A DNA stretch of 64,000 bases from NCBI RefSeq assembly GCF_016906535.1, contig NC_057371.1, forward strand, positions 1 to 64,000, given 5' to 3'. The translations under genes and the position numbers were made by a program. This document shows, piece by piece, positions 11,165-21,051 of this stretch. The notes under the pieces are model-generated. The model was not told where the DNA came from. It was given only the letters and a program-made list of their open reading frames with translations, and did not search any database. This DNA comes from Rhizoctonia solani. Its lineage: Eukaryota > Basidiomycota > Agaricomycetes > Cantharellales > Ceratobasidiaceae. Position 1 is the first letter of the stretch. Each line of letters starts with the position of its first letter.

Positions 11165-12365
11165 GACAATTGATGGCCACTCATGAATGAGCACAAGCCA
11201 AGAGCAGAGCTCAAATATTGTCTCAAATTGCGAGGTGTAGCAAGAAGTAAAGCCATCACAAAGAACCAATGTACTCAGGAGACAAGCTCCTAAAGGAGCA
11301 TCTGTCGAGGCAAAGCCTACTTCCTAAGCACGCGGCATGGACGGGTACCCTGTCACAATGGCAGCTGACGGCATCATCAGCCCCCCATGATTGAGGAATG
11401 GCTAGGGCAGAGCCCGAAAAGATGCGCACATCAGCCACCACAGGCAATGACGATCTATGAAACGTGGAGCAATAGGAAAGGATTGTGAGCAGAGACTACT
11501 AAATGTCACCTCAAAGTTACTATGGACTCACGACCGGGCATGAGAGCATGAAACGCGTTGGGACAACCCCTCACTAAATGAGGATTTTGGTTGGAGGCAG
11601 AGCCTATTTGGTACCAACGCGCAGCCGCCATCAGCCGCCTGAGCCGCAGTGACAGTAACATAGCCCGTTGAAGCAGCCGTTCAAACAAGCAGATGAAACG
11701 GTGACATATCCCCATACGGAATTGCTCGCCTGCGGTCAACATTAAGACCATCCCACAAGGGGGCATGGGTCGGGCAGAGCCGGCAACGAACAACGCGCAA
11801 ACAAGCAAGTTAGATCCGTACAACACACATTCTCGACTGAATCCCCCCGCACTGGTCTACTCATTAATGAGTATAGACCTTCCGGCAAAGCCAAGCACGC
11901 GGGGGGTATTTCAGTAGGTGCGCGCCCACATAGATTAGCAACAATGAGAGTCAAAAACTAGGTGCGCACCGAAAGTTCTCGCCCTTCCCATAAACACCTA
12001 AAGAAGTAACGCCCTCGCCATGATTGGTCGTTTAAAGGAGGCCACCGTAAAAACAAGTTCCCACGTCGGCGGCTCATGAATGAACAGTACGCCCGGGCAG
12101 AGCCCATGAATGACGATGGGTCCAAGTTCGGTGAGGTCGAAGTCAGGCAAGCAGGGATCGAAAGGTAGGGATCGCCGGCCGCACCTTTCACCGCACGTCC
12201 AGGCGACCCGTGAACGAGTAACGCAGGGCAAAGCCCGAGACAGGACTGCGCGGCTACGAGTACGACGCGGGGAACAGCAGTGACGAAGCTGAGGAACGAC
12301 GCGCAACGACCACACGCAGTTGTGGCTCACGAATGAGCATCACGGGGCAGAGCCCAAACGGGCAT
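11165..12365. repeat. Degenerate array of CTCATxAATGAG + GGGCAGAGCCC units
   Basis: GC-richer than its surroundings. The short hairpin-like motif GGGCA(G/A)AGCCC recurs at about 11309, 11405, 11595, 11772, 11884, 12095, 12226 and 12344. In several copies it is preceded, usually within 30 bases, by a palindrome of the type CTCATTAATGAG or CTCATGAATGAG (about 11860, 12073, 12328). Spacing is irregular (roughly 95-210 bases), so this is an old, decayed tandem or interspersed array. Minus-strand frames over it are probably spurious. Confidence 0.5.
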
Positions 12366-12467
12366 GTGGCGAAGGCAGTACGAGGAAGTGGGGGGGCGGA
12401 ATTAGCGGCGGGGCGGGAGGCGGGAGCAAGGGAGGTGGTGGAAGTTTGGTTGAACGAACATCATCAG

Positions 12468-12502
12468 CACGTGATTGTTATATACAAGACACAGTCACGT
12501 GA
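12468..12502. promoter_or_regulatory. Two CACGTGA sites before the H3-tail-like gene
   Basis: CACGTGA at 12468-12474 and TCACGTGA at 12495-12502, about 150-190 bases upstream of the ATG at 12654. The arrangement resembles the promoters of the neighbouring chromatin-type genes. Confidence 0.5.
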
Positions 12503-12653
12503 TGAGGACGGATGTTGACAGCTGGCTGCGTCATCGGGCTCGTCATCCAAAAGGGAGACCCTGTTGAACCCTGCTTTAGGCGCCGCGCCAAGACTGACCT
12601 TTCGTTGCTTTCCATCCGACTTCGTTGCCTCTTTCCCTCCACGACAACTCATC

Positions 12654-13035
12654 ATGGGGAAACACACGACCGTTAGAAAATCCACTGGGGGTAAAGCCCC
12701 TCGAGAACAATGTAAGTATTACTCCATCGTCCGTGTACAATATGCTCACCACTATCACCATACCAGTACCTCCAATCATCTATTCGGACGATGAGGATGA
12801 CAAACCCACCGGTAAGTAAACACGTTCAATCACGCAAGCAAACTTTGTTTTGAACGTCGTGCTGACCTCAGCTAATTAGCTTTCTTGACGCCAAACGGCT
12901 CAAGCAGTGTTTCCAAGGGGCTCACTTCAGGCGAGAAGCCCAAGCTCTCTAATGACCATCAAGTTATTAGTGCGTGATAGGTTTTAATCGCACTGGTTCT
13001 AGCTAACTCAACCTATACCAGAAACAACAAAGTGA
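12654..13035 (+). CDS. Small protein with histone H3 tail-like N-terminus
   Basis: Four exons predicted: 12654-12711, 12767-12811, 12880-12969, 13022-13035. All introns (55, 68 and 52 bases) have GT-AG ends, and the total is 207 bases, 68 residues plus TGA. Residues 8-20 read RKSTGGKAPREQL, matching histone H3 residues 8-20 (RKSTGGKAPRKQL) with only Lys18 changed to Glu. The Leu is created by the first splice junction. The residues before it (MGKHTTV) resemble but do not equal the H3 start, and the Lys4 context is lost. After residue 20 the protein leaves H3 completely: PPIIYSDDEDDKPT is acidic, then a Ser/Lys-rich polar end. No histone fold is present. It could act as an H3-tail mimic for readers or modifiers (Lys9, Lys14 and Arg17 equivalents are kept), or be a remnant of an H3 gene fused to new exons. 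Function is inference. Confidence 0.6.
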
Positions 13036-13727
13036 TAACTTGCGATGTCTCCTTTAGCTGCAGTGCATTTTTTAAAGCTTGATCTGATTGTTTCGGTTGA
13101 CGAGAAAGAGCTGTAATCATATACTACCACTAAATACTGAATGATGCTGTTTATCTCACACGTTGTTACACCCTGTTGGACCTCTCGACAACATGGCACA
13201 TATTGGTTGCCACCTTTGGTAACCGTATATGCCTAGTAATACCTGAGCACCTGTTCAGCGTGCCGAAGCAAGTTCCGATAAGTGATGTAATCATAAAGTG
13301 ACAATTGTGAAAGTGGATACTTGAGCACCCGGGCTCTCTCAATTGAAACTCAGTCATTTTGATTAAATCCGTAAATATAAATAATCCACAATGTTGGAGA
13401 GTAAGCCTGCCATTGTTTGAGGCTCGTATTTCTAAACTGTTGAGTCATACCTTCCATCTTGGGACACAGTTTCTCAATGCTTCATTTCACTTACCAAAAC
13501 CCATATAACGAACTAAATGAAACCACTTTTGTGAATCTGGGGTGAAGAGAAAATGTACTTTCGAGCTCATGTAATTACTTACACAATAGCCTACATTATT
13601 ATGATACAATACATTACTCAGCTACATTCATACTGGATTCATCAGCCAACGCTTTTGACCCCGCCTTGGTCCACATCTGACCAATGTCCACCGGGTGAGG
13701 TTTTTTCCCTTCATTCGGCGGCTACAG
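13036..13727. other. Intergenic between convergent genes
   Basis: AT-rich, about 690 bases between the small H3-tail-like gene and the stop of the minus-strand zinc-finger gene. No feature recognised. Confidence 0.5.
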
Positions 13728-15400
13728 CTACAATTCAGATTGTGAGAATAGTAAAGTGTTTTTCGTGCTCACCAATAGCTTCATGCGAACGTTTCTTAAC
13801 GGATGAAACCCAAAAAGACCCTTGTTCGTGTCCCAAACCTCCGACATGAATGTAACCTCATGATAAACCAATTGTTTCCGCGAGCCAGGGAATATTCCAA
13901 CCTGTAGCTCCATTCCGCAGCATCTGGAACGATAAATAAATATAATCTCAGGCCCGTTAGGAAGCTGCTTCTTAAACGCCCAGTCGGTTTGCAGGTTCTC
14001 CGAGCATCCGCATATGGCTCGAGCCACAGGCAGCTGTACACCCAGCGGTCGTAAGGCTATAGGCGCATACTGAACCTGCCGGACGTTGAGCGTCAGTTTC
14101 TGCTCGGCCCTATCCATGATCACCAGCCCAGTATGAATGCGGGCTTCTTTAGATCTTCCCCATACGCCAAACAGCGTTCGATCCAAGCCGGCACCAAAGT
14201 AATACAGGTTGACGAAAATTTCTGGCATCATGTACAGATACTCGCACATGAGCAAGGAGCAAGTGCTTGGGAGCACAATAGACGTGAAGGCAGTACTAAA
14301 GACTAGCAATCAGAATCGTAACGTTTGTTACATGCGTACTTACCGCTGCAGATACTCCTTAATCCTATTCAGAGAGCCTTTAGTTTGCAGGTTAAACCCG
14401 CAGGACACACCAAAAACGCGAGCAGTCAATGCTCTTCGGGCAATCTTTCTCAACGTATGTAGGCACGTCTCGAGAAATTGATCTTCTGCAACGCTCGAGC
14501 TCTTCTGATTGCCGTGTTGAGAAGTATGCCACCATCCACCTTGCGGATCTCCTTCAGTGAGAAAAACGATGGCAAGGTGGAAAGGGCGATTTGCGTCTAT
14601 CCTACATTGAGTAGAAGGTCAATCAGTTCGACCAATAAATCAGAGTACAGTGTTACCTACTCGTCAAGCAAGTGTGCTGACTCGCCTTCTCTGAATTCTT
14701 TGTGTATAAGCCGCGTTTCAGCGGTCACGGTGACGTGAAAAGCCGCCAAGGCAGCATGCAGTTGGCGCCACAGCGATTCTGCCAAATGTTGGAATACCTT
14801 GAGGTGATATATTACCAGTATCAATGAGCATGTCGGCGCTACCCTCATTGTCGCCTTGTGTCCTCGGTTGATGAAATACTAGGAACAAACAATAATTGAT
14901 AAGCTCACTATAATAATTTAGAGGCCCACATACTCCGATTGAAGTCAGGCCGCGCTCAGACACACACCGCGGACATGGGAAAATGTCCCCTTTATCCAGC
15001 ATACTCTGAGGGATCGAGACGCAGGACTCCGTTTCCTCTTGTGCGTCGTCAACCTGCTTTCCGATCAACGTGTAACAACAGGCGTTTGTGCACCAGAAAC
15101 AGTCGATCAAATTTCCACCATCTTCGCACAAGTAACAATACTGTATGCCGTTTGTGAGAGATCTCAATCAAGTAATTTTGACTTTACCTCGTCGTTCTGT
15201 ATTATCTTTTCCTCAGAGTCTATCAGGACAGCGGTCAGCAGTTTGATCAACTATATTCAGGCTTGGCTCACCCATTGACACCGGTGAGCTGTCAATTTGC
15301 TTGATTGATTCTGTGCACGTGTTATTGATTTCCTAATCCCATAAATAGCCGCTAGCCAGAGATACGTCTACACACCTGAGGAGACAATTGGAGAAGACAT
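13728..15400 (-). CDS. PHD-like zinc-finger/caspase-like protein, paralogue of 6834 gene C-terminus
   Basis: Exons read as complement(13728..14295, 14344..14601, 14661..14878, 14934..15140, 15189..15250), with a likely first exon at the ATG 15400 (start MSSPIVSS) whose splice to 15250 I could not fix. The zinc cluster reads YCYLCEDGG, DCFWCTNACC, then FPCPRC. The rest aligns along its length with the 6834 gene: SLWRQL versus GLWKQL, RVFGVSCGFN versus SVFFFACGHP, and LRPLGVQLP...CGCSEN versus SRPLGRPLP...CPCSSE. It lacks the sirtuin-like part entirely. The His-Gly of the possible caspase-like pair is replaced (FLTEG where the paralogue has FITHG), while the Cys is kept. Probably nuclear; function unknown. 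TCACGTGA lies 73 bases upstream of the ATG. Confidence 0.6.
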
Positions 15401-15472
15401 GGCGCAACGGTTGAACTATGGTTGTAAAAAATGGAATCACGTAGCACGCGTGACAAACAATGCAGATCAAAG

Positions 15473-15480
15473 TCACGTGA
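15473..15480. promoter_or_regulatory. TCACGTGA upstream of the 15400 gene
   Basis: Perfect palindrome 73 bases upstream of the minus-strand ATG at 15400; a related TCACGTAG and a CACGCGTG lie just left of it. Confidence 0.5.
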
Positions 15481-16853
15481 ACAGGGTCTATATAACCCCT
15501 AAACTAAAAAAGGCAGGGCATTATTTAAGATCCAGCCGTTCACCATTGCTCATAGGGAATTATGGGCAATTATTTATGTGATTCATTTTGGAATCCCAAG
15601 GAAGCCCCGGACTTGAATCATAATGTCTGAAAACTCAATGATTCCAGGTTTTATGCGCCAGGCCCTTATTTGTGACTACATAATCATGTTTTTATTTACT
15701 ACTTCGGCACCTGTCTTGGAGCTCATGTTCTATACTCTGATACACTGTGAATAAGGCACCAGACAAACCAGTTGGTCTTGCTCCTGTTTAAAAACACTCT
15801 TTTTCAAATTCACCTCCCACACATTGTACTTTTCCAGTAATTCTATAGTTATTGATGAAGCGGTATATTGGGGACCTAATGGTCAATTACATCATCAACG
15901 CCCCCTTTGACAAACAAGGGTCAAGGGAAGTGGGTAACTGAAGACTGAAGTAAGACATAGAAGCATTTGGGGGACGGGAAGTGTCCTCCAAGTTATCAAG
16001 AGCTGAATTGCTCAATGTAAGGAGTGAGCTCAGGTATTGATCCGGCATGCAAAGTGAAGATGCTTTCAACTCCTTTATCTCCTTCCCAAACTTGGTAATT
16101 TAAAGCATGGGTAGGGAATTGGAGTTTCTCAGCATTGTTAGGCTCGACTTTTAATAAATTGTGTGCTTAACCAACGTGAGTAGGTAGTTCACTAAGAATA
16201 TTGTAAAAATCAAGGCCAATCAAATGGGCTGCATGGAACAAACCAATCCAGGCTTTTGGCTAATGTGGAGAATAACCAGCGCAAATAAAGATGATAACAG
16301 GATGTAAGCAAGAGAGAGATACAAGTATCAAATCCTCATACGGTAGCACACAGGTTTAACCCATGCTTAAACCAATGGCCTTTCCTAGCACACATTGACG
16401 ACCGTAATTTGTGAGTAGCGGCTCCCTATATATCTGACACAGCATCCTGAATTAACATTAGTTCAGTCTCTTTCTTTGTTTTGGTTTCTGTTAACTCTTC
16501 AAAAGTCCTCAGTTGTTTTTAAATTGGATAAACAGCAATTCGATAAACCCTCTCATGCCCGTGACTTAATTTTGAATTTTGCTAAAGATTGATGTGAAGC
16601 TGATCACCATAAGTTACAAGCTTAAGTGAATTTAAAAAGATGATCTATTTACTAGTATTGAGATAATATGCAACACTAATTTTCCAACAAATATGTAACG
16701 GACTAAGAAAGGAAAGTTGTTTAAGAATGTGATACATTGACATGTCATCGCACCCAGTGTGTATCAGTTTTCCAAAACCTTATGCGACGGCGCCGAGCTG
16801 ACAGCTGGAGGCAATATCACTCAAATGAGACTCGAAAAGATATATCTGTAGAA
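15481..16853. other. Intergenic, AT-rich
   Basis: No frame longer than about 75 codons looks real, and no RNA gene or tandem repeat was seen. Confidence 0.45.
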
Positions 16854-18273
16854 TCAATGATTGCGCTTACAATTGCCGGGGAAGGTCATTTGAGAATCAA
16901 TATTCCCTATATCCGAAATATCTTTGCTTGCAGATGGCAAGTCTGTAAGTTCAATCAAAAAGAATGAGCAAAGACTAATATGTGATGATTGAAACTCTAC
17001 CTGAGGCCGGTGAAGACACGGTTTTCTCATCCTCGTCTGAGCTAGATTCAACATAAATCGGCTCTGTGACTCTTCTCTTCTGAGATGTGGAAGCCTCTCC
17101 TTGACCGGAGTACACTCTTCGCTTCCGGTTGTTATCTTGATCTTGGCGTGCCTTACCCTTTCCCAGATGTGCTTGAGAAGGCCATTTGGATGCCTCGCCC
17201 CGAGAGCCCCGGACAGATGTGATAACCTTCTCCTCACCAGAATCAGGAGCGTTGGTCACCTTGACCTTCTTGTGTTTCGTTTTCTTGCTTGACTTTGATG
17301 ACGACCGTGCACCAGATCGACTTGAGGCCTGTTGTTTCTTCTTCCGGTTTACTCGCTTTTCGCCCTTGGTGACAGGCGGCTTGGTCTGGACAAGCACCAC
17401 AGCTGGTTCCTCCTCACTTGACGATCCGGAGTCCACAGTGATATATTCCGGGGGCAGCAGGGATGAAGCGGCAACCGTGGTTTCCAAGTTTGCTTGCGAC
17501 TGATCATCAGCAGTTGGCAAATCCGACCAAGCCTCGGAAGCGTCACTCTTCCAGTATGTATTGACGAGGTACTCCCATTGCTCGTCTCCCAATGCGTCCC
17601 ACCATGCAGGCCTTGGGCTATGCCATGGCAGTGGTTTGAAGGCGGGACTAGCTGAAACACCATCAGCCGAGGTACTTGCCCAAGACTCCGTTACCGGTCG
17701 CCAATAGCCCCCATCGTACTGCGCATCGGGCTCCAGCAACGCGTAGCTATAGCCATGTTTTGTTTCTATCCAGAGTATGTCCTCCGTCCTTGCAAGAATA
17801 AGTGAATAAATGAGTATATATGGAGGCTAGGGTAATTATTAACTTACCCATTTCGCCAATTGATGTTCCTTTCCTTGGATATATGGACAATGTTTGTAAT
17901 TATGATGGTTTCTAAATGCTTCTCTTCCCAGTCAGCTCCCCAATGTCCCAACCACGTGAAGTATTTGAAAGAGCCGCACAGCGGCGTCACAAATCCAAAT
18001 GCAATGATACCCCTCCACCAATACGCATCAGCACCTTGATGGGGGTATGCGTATTTGGTCCCCTTGAGAAACATGAAGCCGTCTAAAGCACGAGCAATCA
18101 CTAGCAAACAACGTAAAGTAGATAAGTTGCGTTTAGTTATTGAATTGTTGGCTCTTACCTTCCCCTTCGCGGAGCTCTTGAGGAGACTCAGGATCAAGGG
18201 TGATGAATTCGGGCTGAATTTTGTAACCCGCATATGGATTGACAAGAGCTGTGGACTGAGTGTTGGCCGACAT
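16854..18273 (-). CDS. RFTS-like domain protein A with basic nuclear tail
   Basis: Predicted complement(join(16854..16942, 17001..17788, 17848..18100, 18159..18273)), 414 residues; all three introns are 58-59 bases and keep frame. Residues about 39-170 form one domain: VIARALDGFMFLKG, FGFVTPLCG, a hydrophobic strand, then INWRNGTEDILWIETKHGYSYALLEPDAQY. The order (DGF strand, G-x-V turn, I/V-rich helix, W-G-x-E-x-I, GYSYALxEPxxxY) resembles the DNMT1 replication-foci (RFTS) domain, whose signature is an aromatic-x-L-x-x-Pro-Ser-x-x-Tyr segment. The tail has Lys/Arg blocks (NRKKKQQ, KTKHKKVKV), Glu/Ser patches and no methyltransferase domain. It is divergent from gene B with a shared promoter and paralogous to gene C. 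It may be a reader or competitor for methylation complexes; this is inference. Confidence 0.6.
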
Positions 18274-18428
18274 AGTGTGTAAGACAAGTGTACGGTAGGT
18301 AGTGGTGCGGGAAGCAAGGAACCAAAAAAAAACGCAAGGCCTTTTTGGACAACATGGTCACGTGATATATGTATTACGCCTCGTGTGACGCGTTCTTTGT
18401 TTGTTCGTAAAACTCACCACCACGCATT
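18274..18428. promoter_or_regulatory. 155-bp divergent promoter with TCACGTGA
   Basis: The palindrome TCACGTGA at 18358-18365 lies 85 bases from the minus-strand ATG (18273) and 64 bases from the plus-strand ATG (18429). One element probably controls both paralogues. Confidence 0.6.
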
Positions 18429-19404
18429 ATGACATCTTTTGTTCGCGATCAGCAAAGTAACTGGAGAAAATCAAACTGCCGACAATCTCCTGCGTCGGAA
18501 GGCGAGTTGTTGGATCCGGAACGGGCTGTTGGTCACCTGGCGTCAAAGAGTGAGTTCATTGTACATTCATGCAATTACGTTCATAATGTATCTCACTCCT
18601 AGATCGTGCAAGAATTATCAGCGCTTTTGACTTTACGATTGATGGTGCACCAGCTTCCATTGAGCCACTGCTGCAAGAACAACGCTTTCAAGGCTTGAAA
18701 GTCACGGGAGCAGTCTCGAGCTTACTCGGGCAGGAAGGAATTTATGCTCAGGGGCTATGGTACGACAACAAAGGCCGATTCGACTGGGTTTGGGCACATA
18801 TTGATAATGTGCTCAAATTGGAAGTACGCCATGACACAAGGTTCCGAGGCGGGTAAGTCAACGTTTATGAGTTGAAACAAATGTTTGGATCTCATTGGTT
18901 ATTAACAGAGCTCAATGCATCTGGATGACTACTAGCGTGGGGGAGTATGCAATGGGGTTTCCTCATAAGTCCTACACCAAGTTTTGGAACACCGCCTTGG
19001 CATTTTTTGGAGCACCTTCAATAGGCCCACTATTGCAAGATGACTATCGCCCCGACTGGTGGCCAGCACAAAGTTCGGGACTTTGGCCAGGACTACTGCG
19101 TCCAGGAGAGGAGCAGTGTGTGTTGACATGGGAAGAAGAGCTTCGACAGATGACTGAACGTCTCAGCGTTGAGGCAGGTGCCAACACAATCGATTTGGGC
19201 TGCTCCAGCGCTCACGGGAGCTCCGGCCAACCGGGACAGCCAGCGCACAATCTTCGCCAGCTGCGACCATGGAACTTGGCCTTTGATGGGGGAATCAAGG
19301 CCAAACGCAAGGAACCATACGATGAAGTCACAAGCACCGACCCAAACACGTCCTCAGGTAGCAAGGGACGTAAACGTAAGCTAACCGGTCGGGCAAGGGC
19401 TTGA
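18429..19404 (+). CDS. RFTS-like domain protein B
   Basis: Exons 18429-18549, 18603-18852 and 18909-19404 (introns 53 and 56 bases) give 288 residues. The domain reads ISAFDFTIDG, IEPLLQ, LKVTGAVSSLLG, VWAHIDNVLKLEV, then CIWMTTSVGEYAMGFPHKSY. This is closer to canonical RFTS than copies A and C (DF-x-I-x-D-G, G-x-V, W-x-x-T-x-x-x-x-Y-x-x-x-x-P-x-x-x-Y). The C-terminus is basic (KGRKRKLTGR), consistent with nuclear import. No catalytic domain follows. It is shorter than A and C and diverged early from them, judging by low identity outside the motif. Confidence 0.58.
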
Positions 19405-20962
19405 ATTGGTGGAGGATGGTTGATGCGTACCTGTCACCGTGGGCGCTCTTGAACTTATGTATCTACGCTGATATGCAGTATAGGGTAAAATATATGCAGT
19501 GCTCATTCCCAACTTGTTGCAAGTGAAATAAACTACTCCCATCAAAGCTATTAGTCACGCCACCAAAAACTGCAACCCTGTGAATCGAAGGTTGGGGTTA
19601 CATGAAGCTACAAATAGCAACTTCATATTTTGATGAGAGATAAGAAGCAGACGCCTGTAATAGTACCTTGCGCTTGGTACACCACTAAGAGTAGATTATA
19701 GTTGGGTGGTCCCTAGCGTAGCTTAACCTCTGCTAAGTATCGCATTTAAGCTCTCTGCTTGCTATCTTCCACAAGACCCCATATGTGTATGACCAAACCA
19801 ACCAACCAGACGAACCAACCGACCAAACCAACCGAACCAAACCAAATGGGATAATTGCATTAGCAAGCTTAGGATATGCTGGCTTCCGTTCTTGTTTCCT
19901 CGGCTTATAATCTGTGCCCTGTAAGCCTGAGCTATGTGGACTTGAATACACATTGTCTCAGCACGCAAAAGCAACTCTATTAGTTATCCATTGATTATAT
20001 TGCTTCTAGTACCTTGTCTCCTATTTGTATTAAGTAGCCGACCTTGATAGCCTGTACCTGGAACCAATCTCAGCTTGCTAACAACTAGATGCTAATCAAA
20101 CTACCATTGACCCAGCGTCTATGTTGTCTCTATTAAAAGGCTTCAGTTGTGGCCTATAAGAGAGTGTCGAAGCAAAGGTCATTGGTGCCAGAGCAGGCTG
20201 CTCCTAGCAATTGATGAACATTGGCAATAAAGACTAAACGGTCAAACTGGAAAGCCTCACGGGCAATACCATGAGCAGAGCGTGGTTCCAGCACCTGACC
20301 GGGGAGCACAGCCTCAGAGAAAATGGTAGTGGCCCAGTTGTATGTTTGAACCGGGTAGCCTTTTGGGCACCTTGTATATAGATTAAATAATCCATAAGCT
20401 TTTCTATAATATGAATTGTAGACCAAACATCTGGGAGAAGGGGTGTACTATACTATCAGCCTATTGCCATCTGGGCCTCTGCATCAGACGCTTTGTTAAT
20501 TTCCCTTATGGCGCTTTATGCGCTGGCTAAGAGTTCTGTTTGGTGCGGTACGCTTGTATATAGTACTTGAATATGGGGTGGAAGGATGCATTAGTACATA
20601 TGATGAAAAACCGAGTGTACAAAATATGATGCATGACATGTGAGATGGGTTGACTTAATAAACAAGCCACAACGACACTAGATTGTATAATGCGCATATA
20701 ATTGATTTCACCTGAATATTTACATTAGCCATTGCATATATAATAGAGTGCCAACGCAAAATTCACCAAATAGCTTTTGCCAAATAGCGCTCGCTCCAAC
20801 TTGTAGCGGCCTGCACCACAGTCCGGTTAATAACCACAAATGTGGCAGGTGGCGGCGAAATACTACCAGTTAACCGGGATAACCACCTGATTGGCGCGAG
20901 TGGGGAATGCAGGATTCACCATCGGTTTACCAGGTTGACCCATGATCATTGATAAGGGCACT
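19405..20962. other. Intergenic with ACCA-type simple repeat
   Basis: A run of imperfect AACC/GACC units lies at about 19792-19850. It resembles telomere-like C-strand sequence but is not in register. Nothing else recognised. Confidence 0.45.
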
Positions 20963-21007
20963 TCACGTGACCGCGCTGATCATGTGACTGGGATGTTGTG
21001 ACACGTG
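20963..21007. promoter_or_regulatory. TCACGTGA and ACACGTGT before gene C
   Basis: TCACGTGA at 20963-20970, CATGTGAC near 20991 and CACGTG at 21002-21007, that is 45-90 bases upstream of the ATG at 21052. Confidence 0.55.
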
Positions 21008-21051
21008 TGTTTTCACATTTTCCTCCCTACCTCGTTCACGCATACTTTAAC

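Noticed and set aside
19790..19850. AACC-rich run as an interstitial telomere
   Set aside because: Units are AACCAACC/GACCAAACC without the AACCT register; a simple repeat is more likely.
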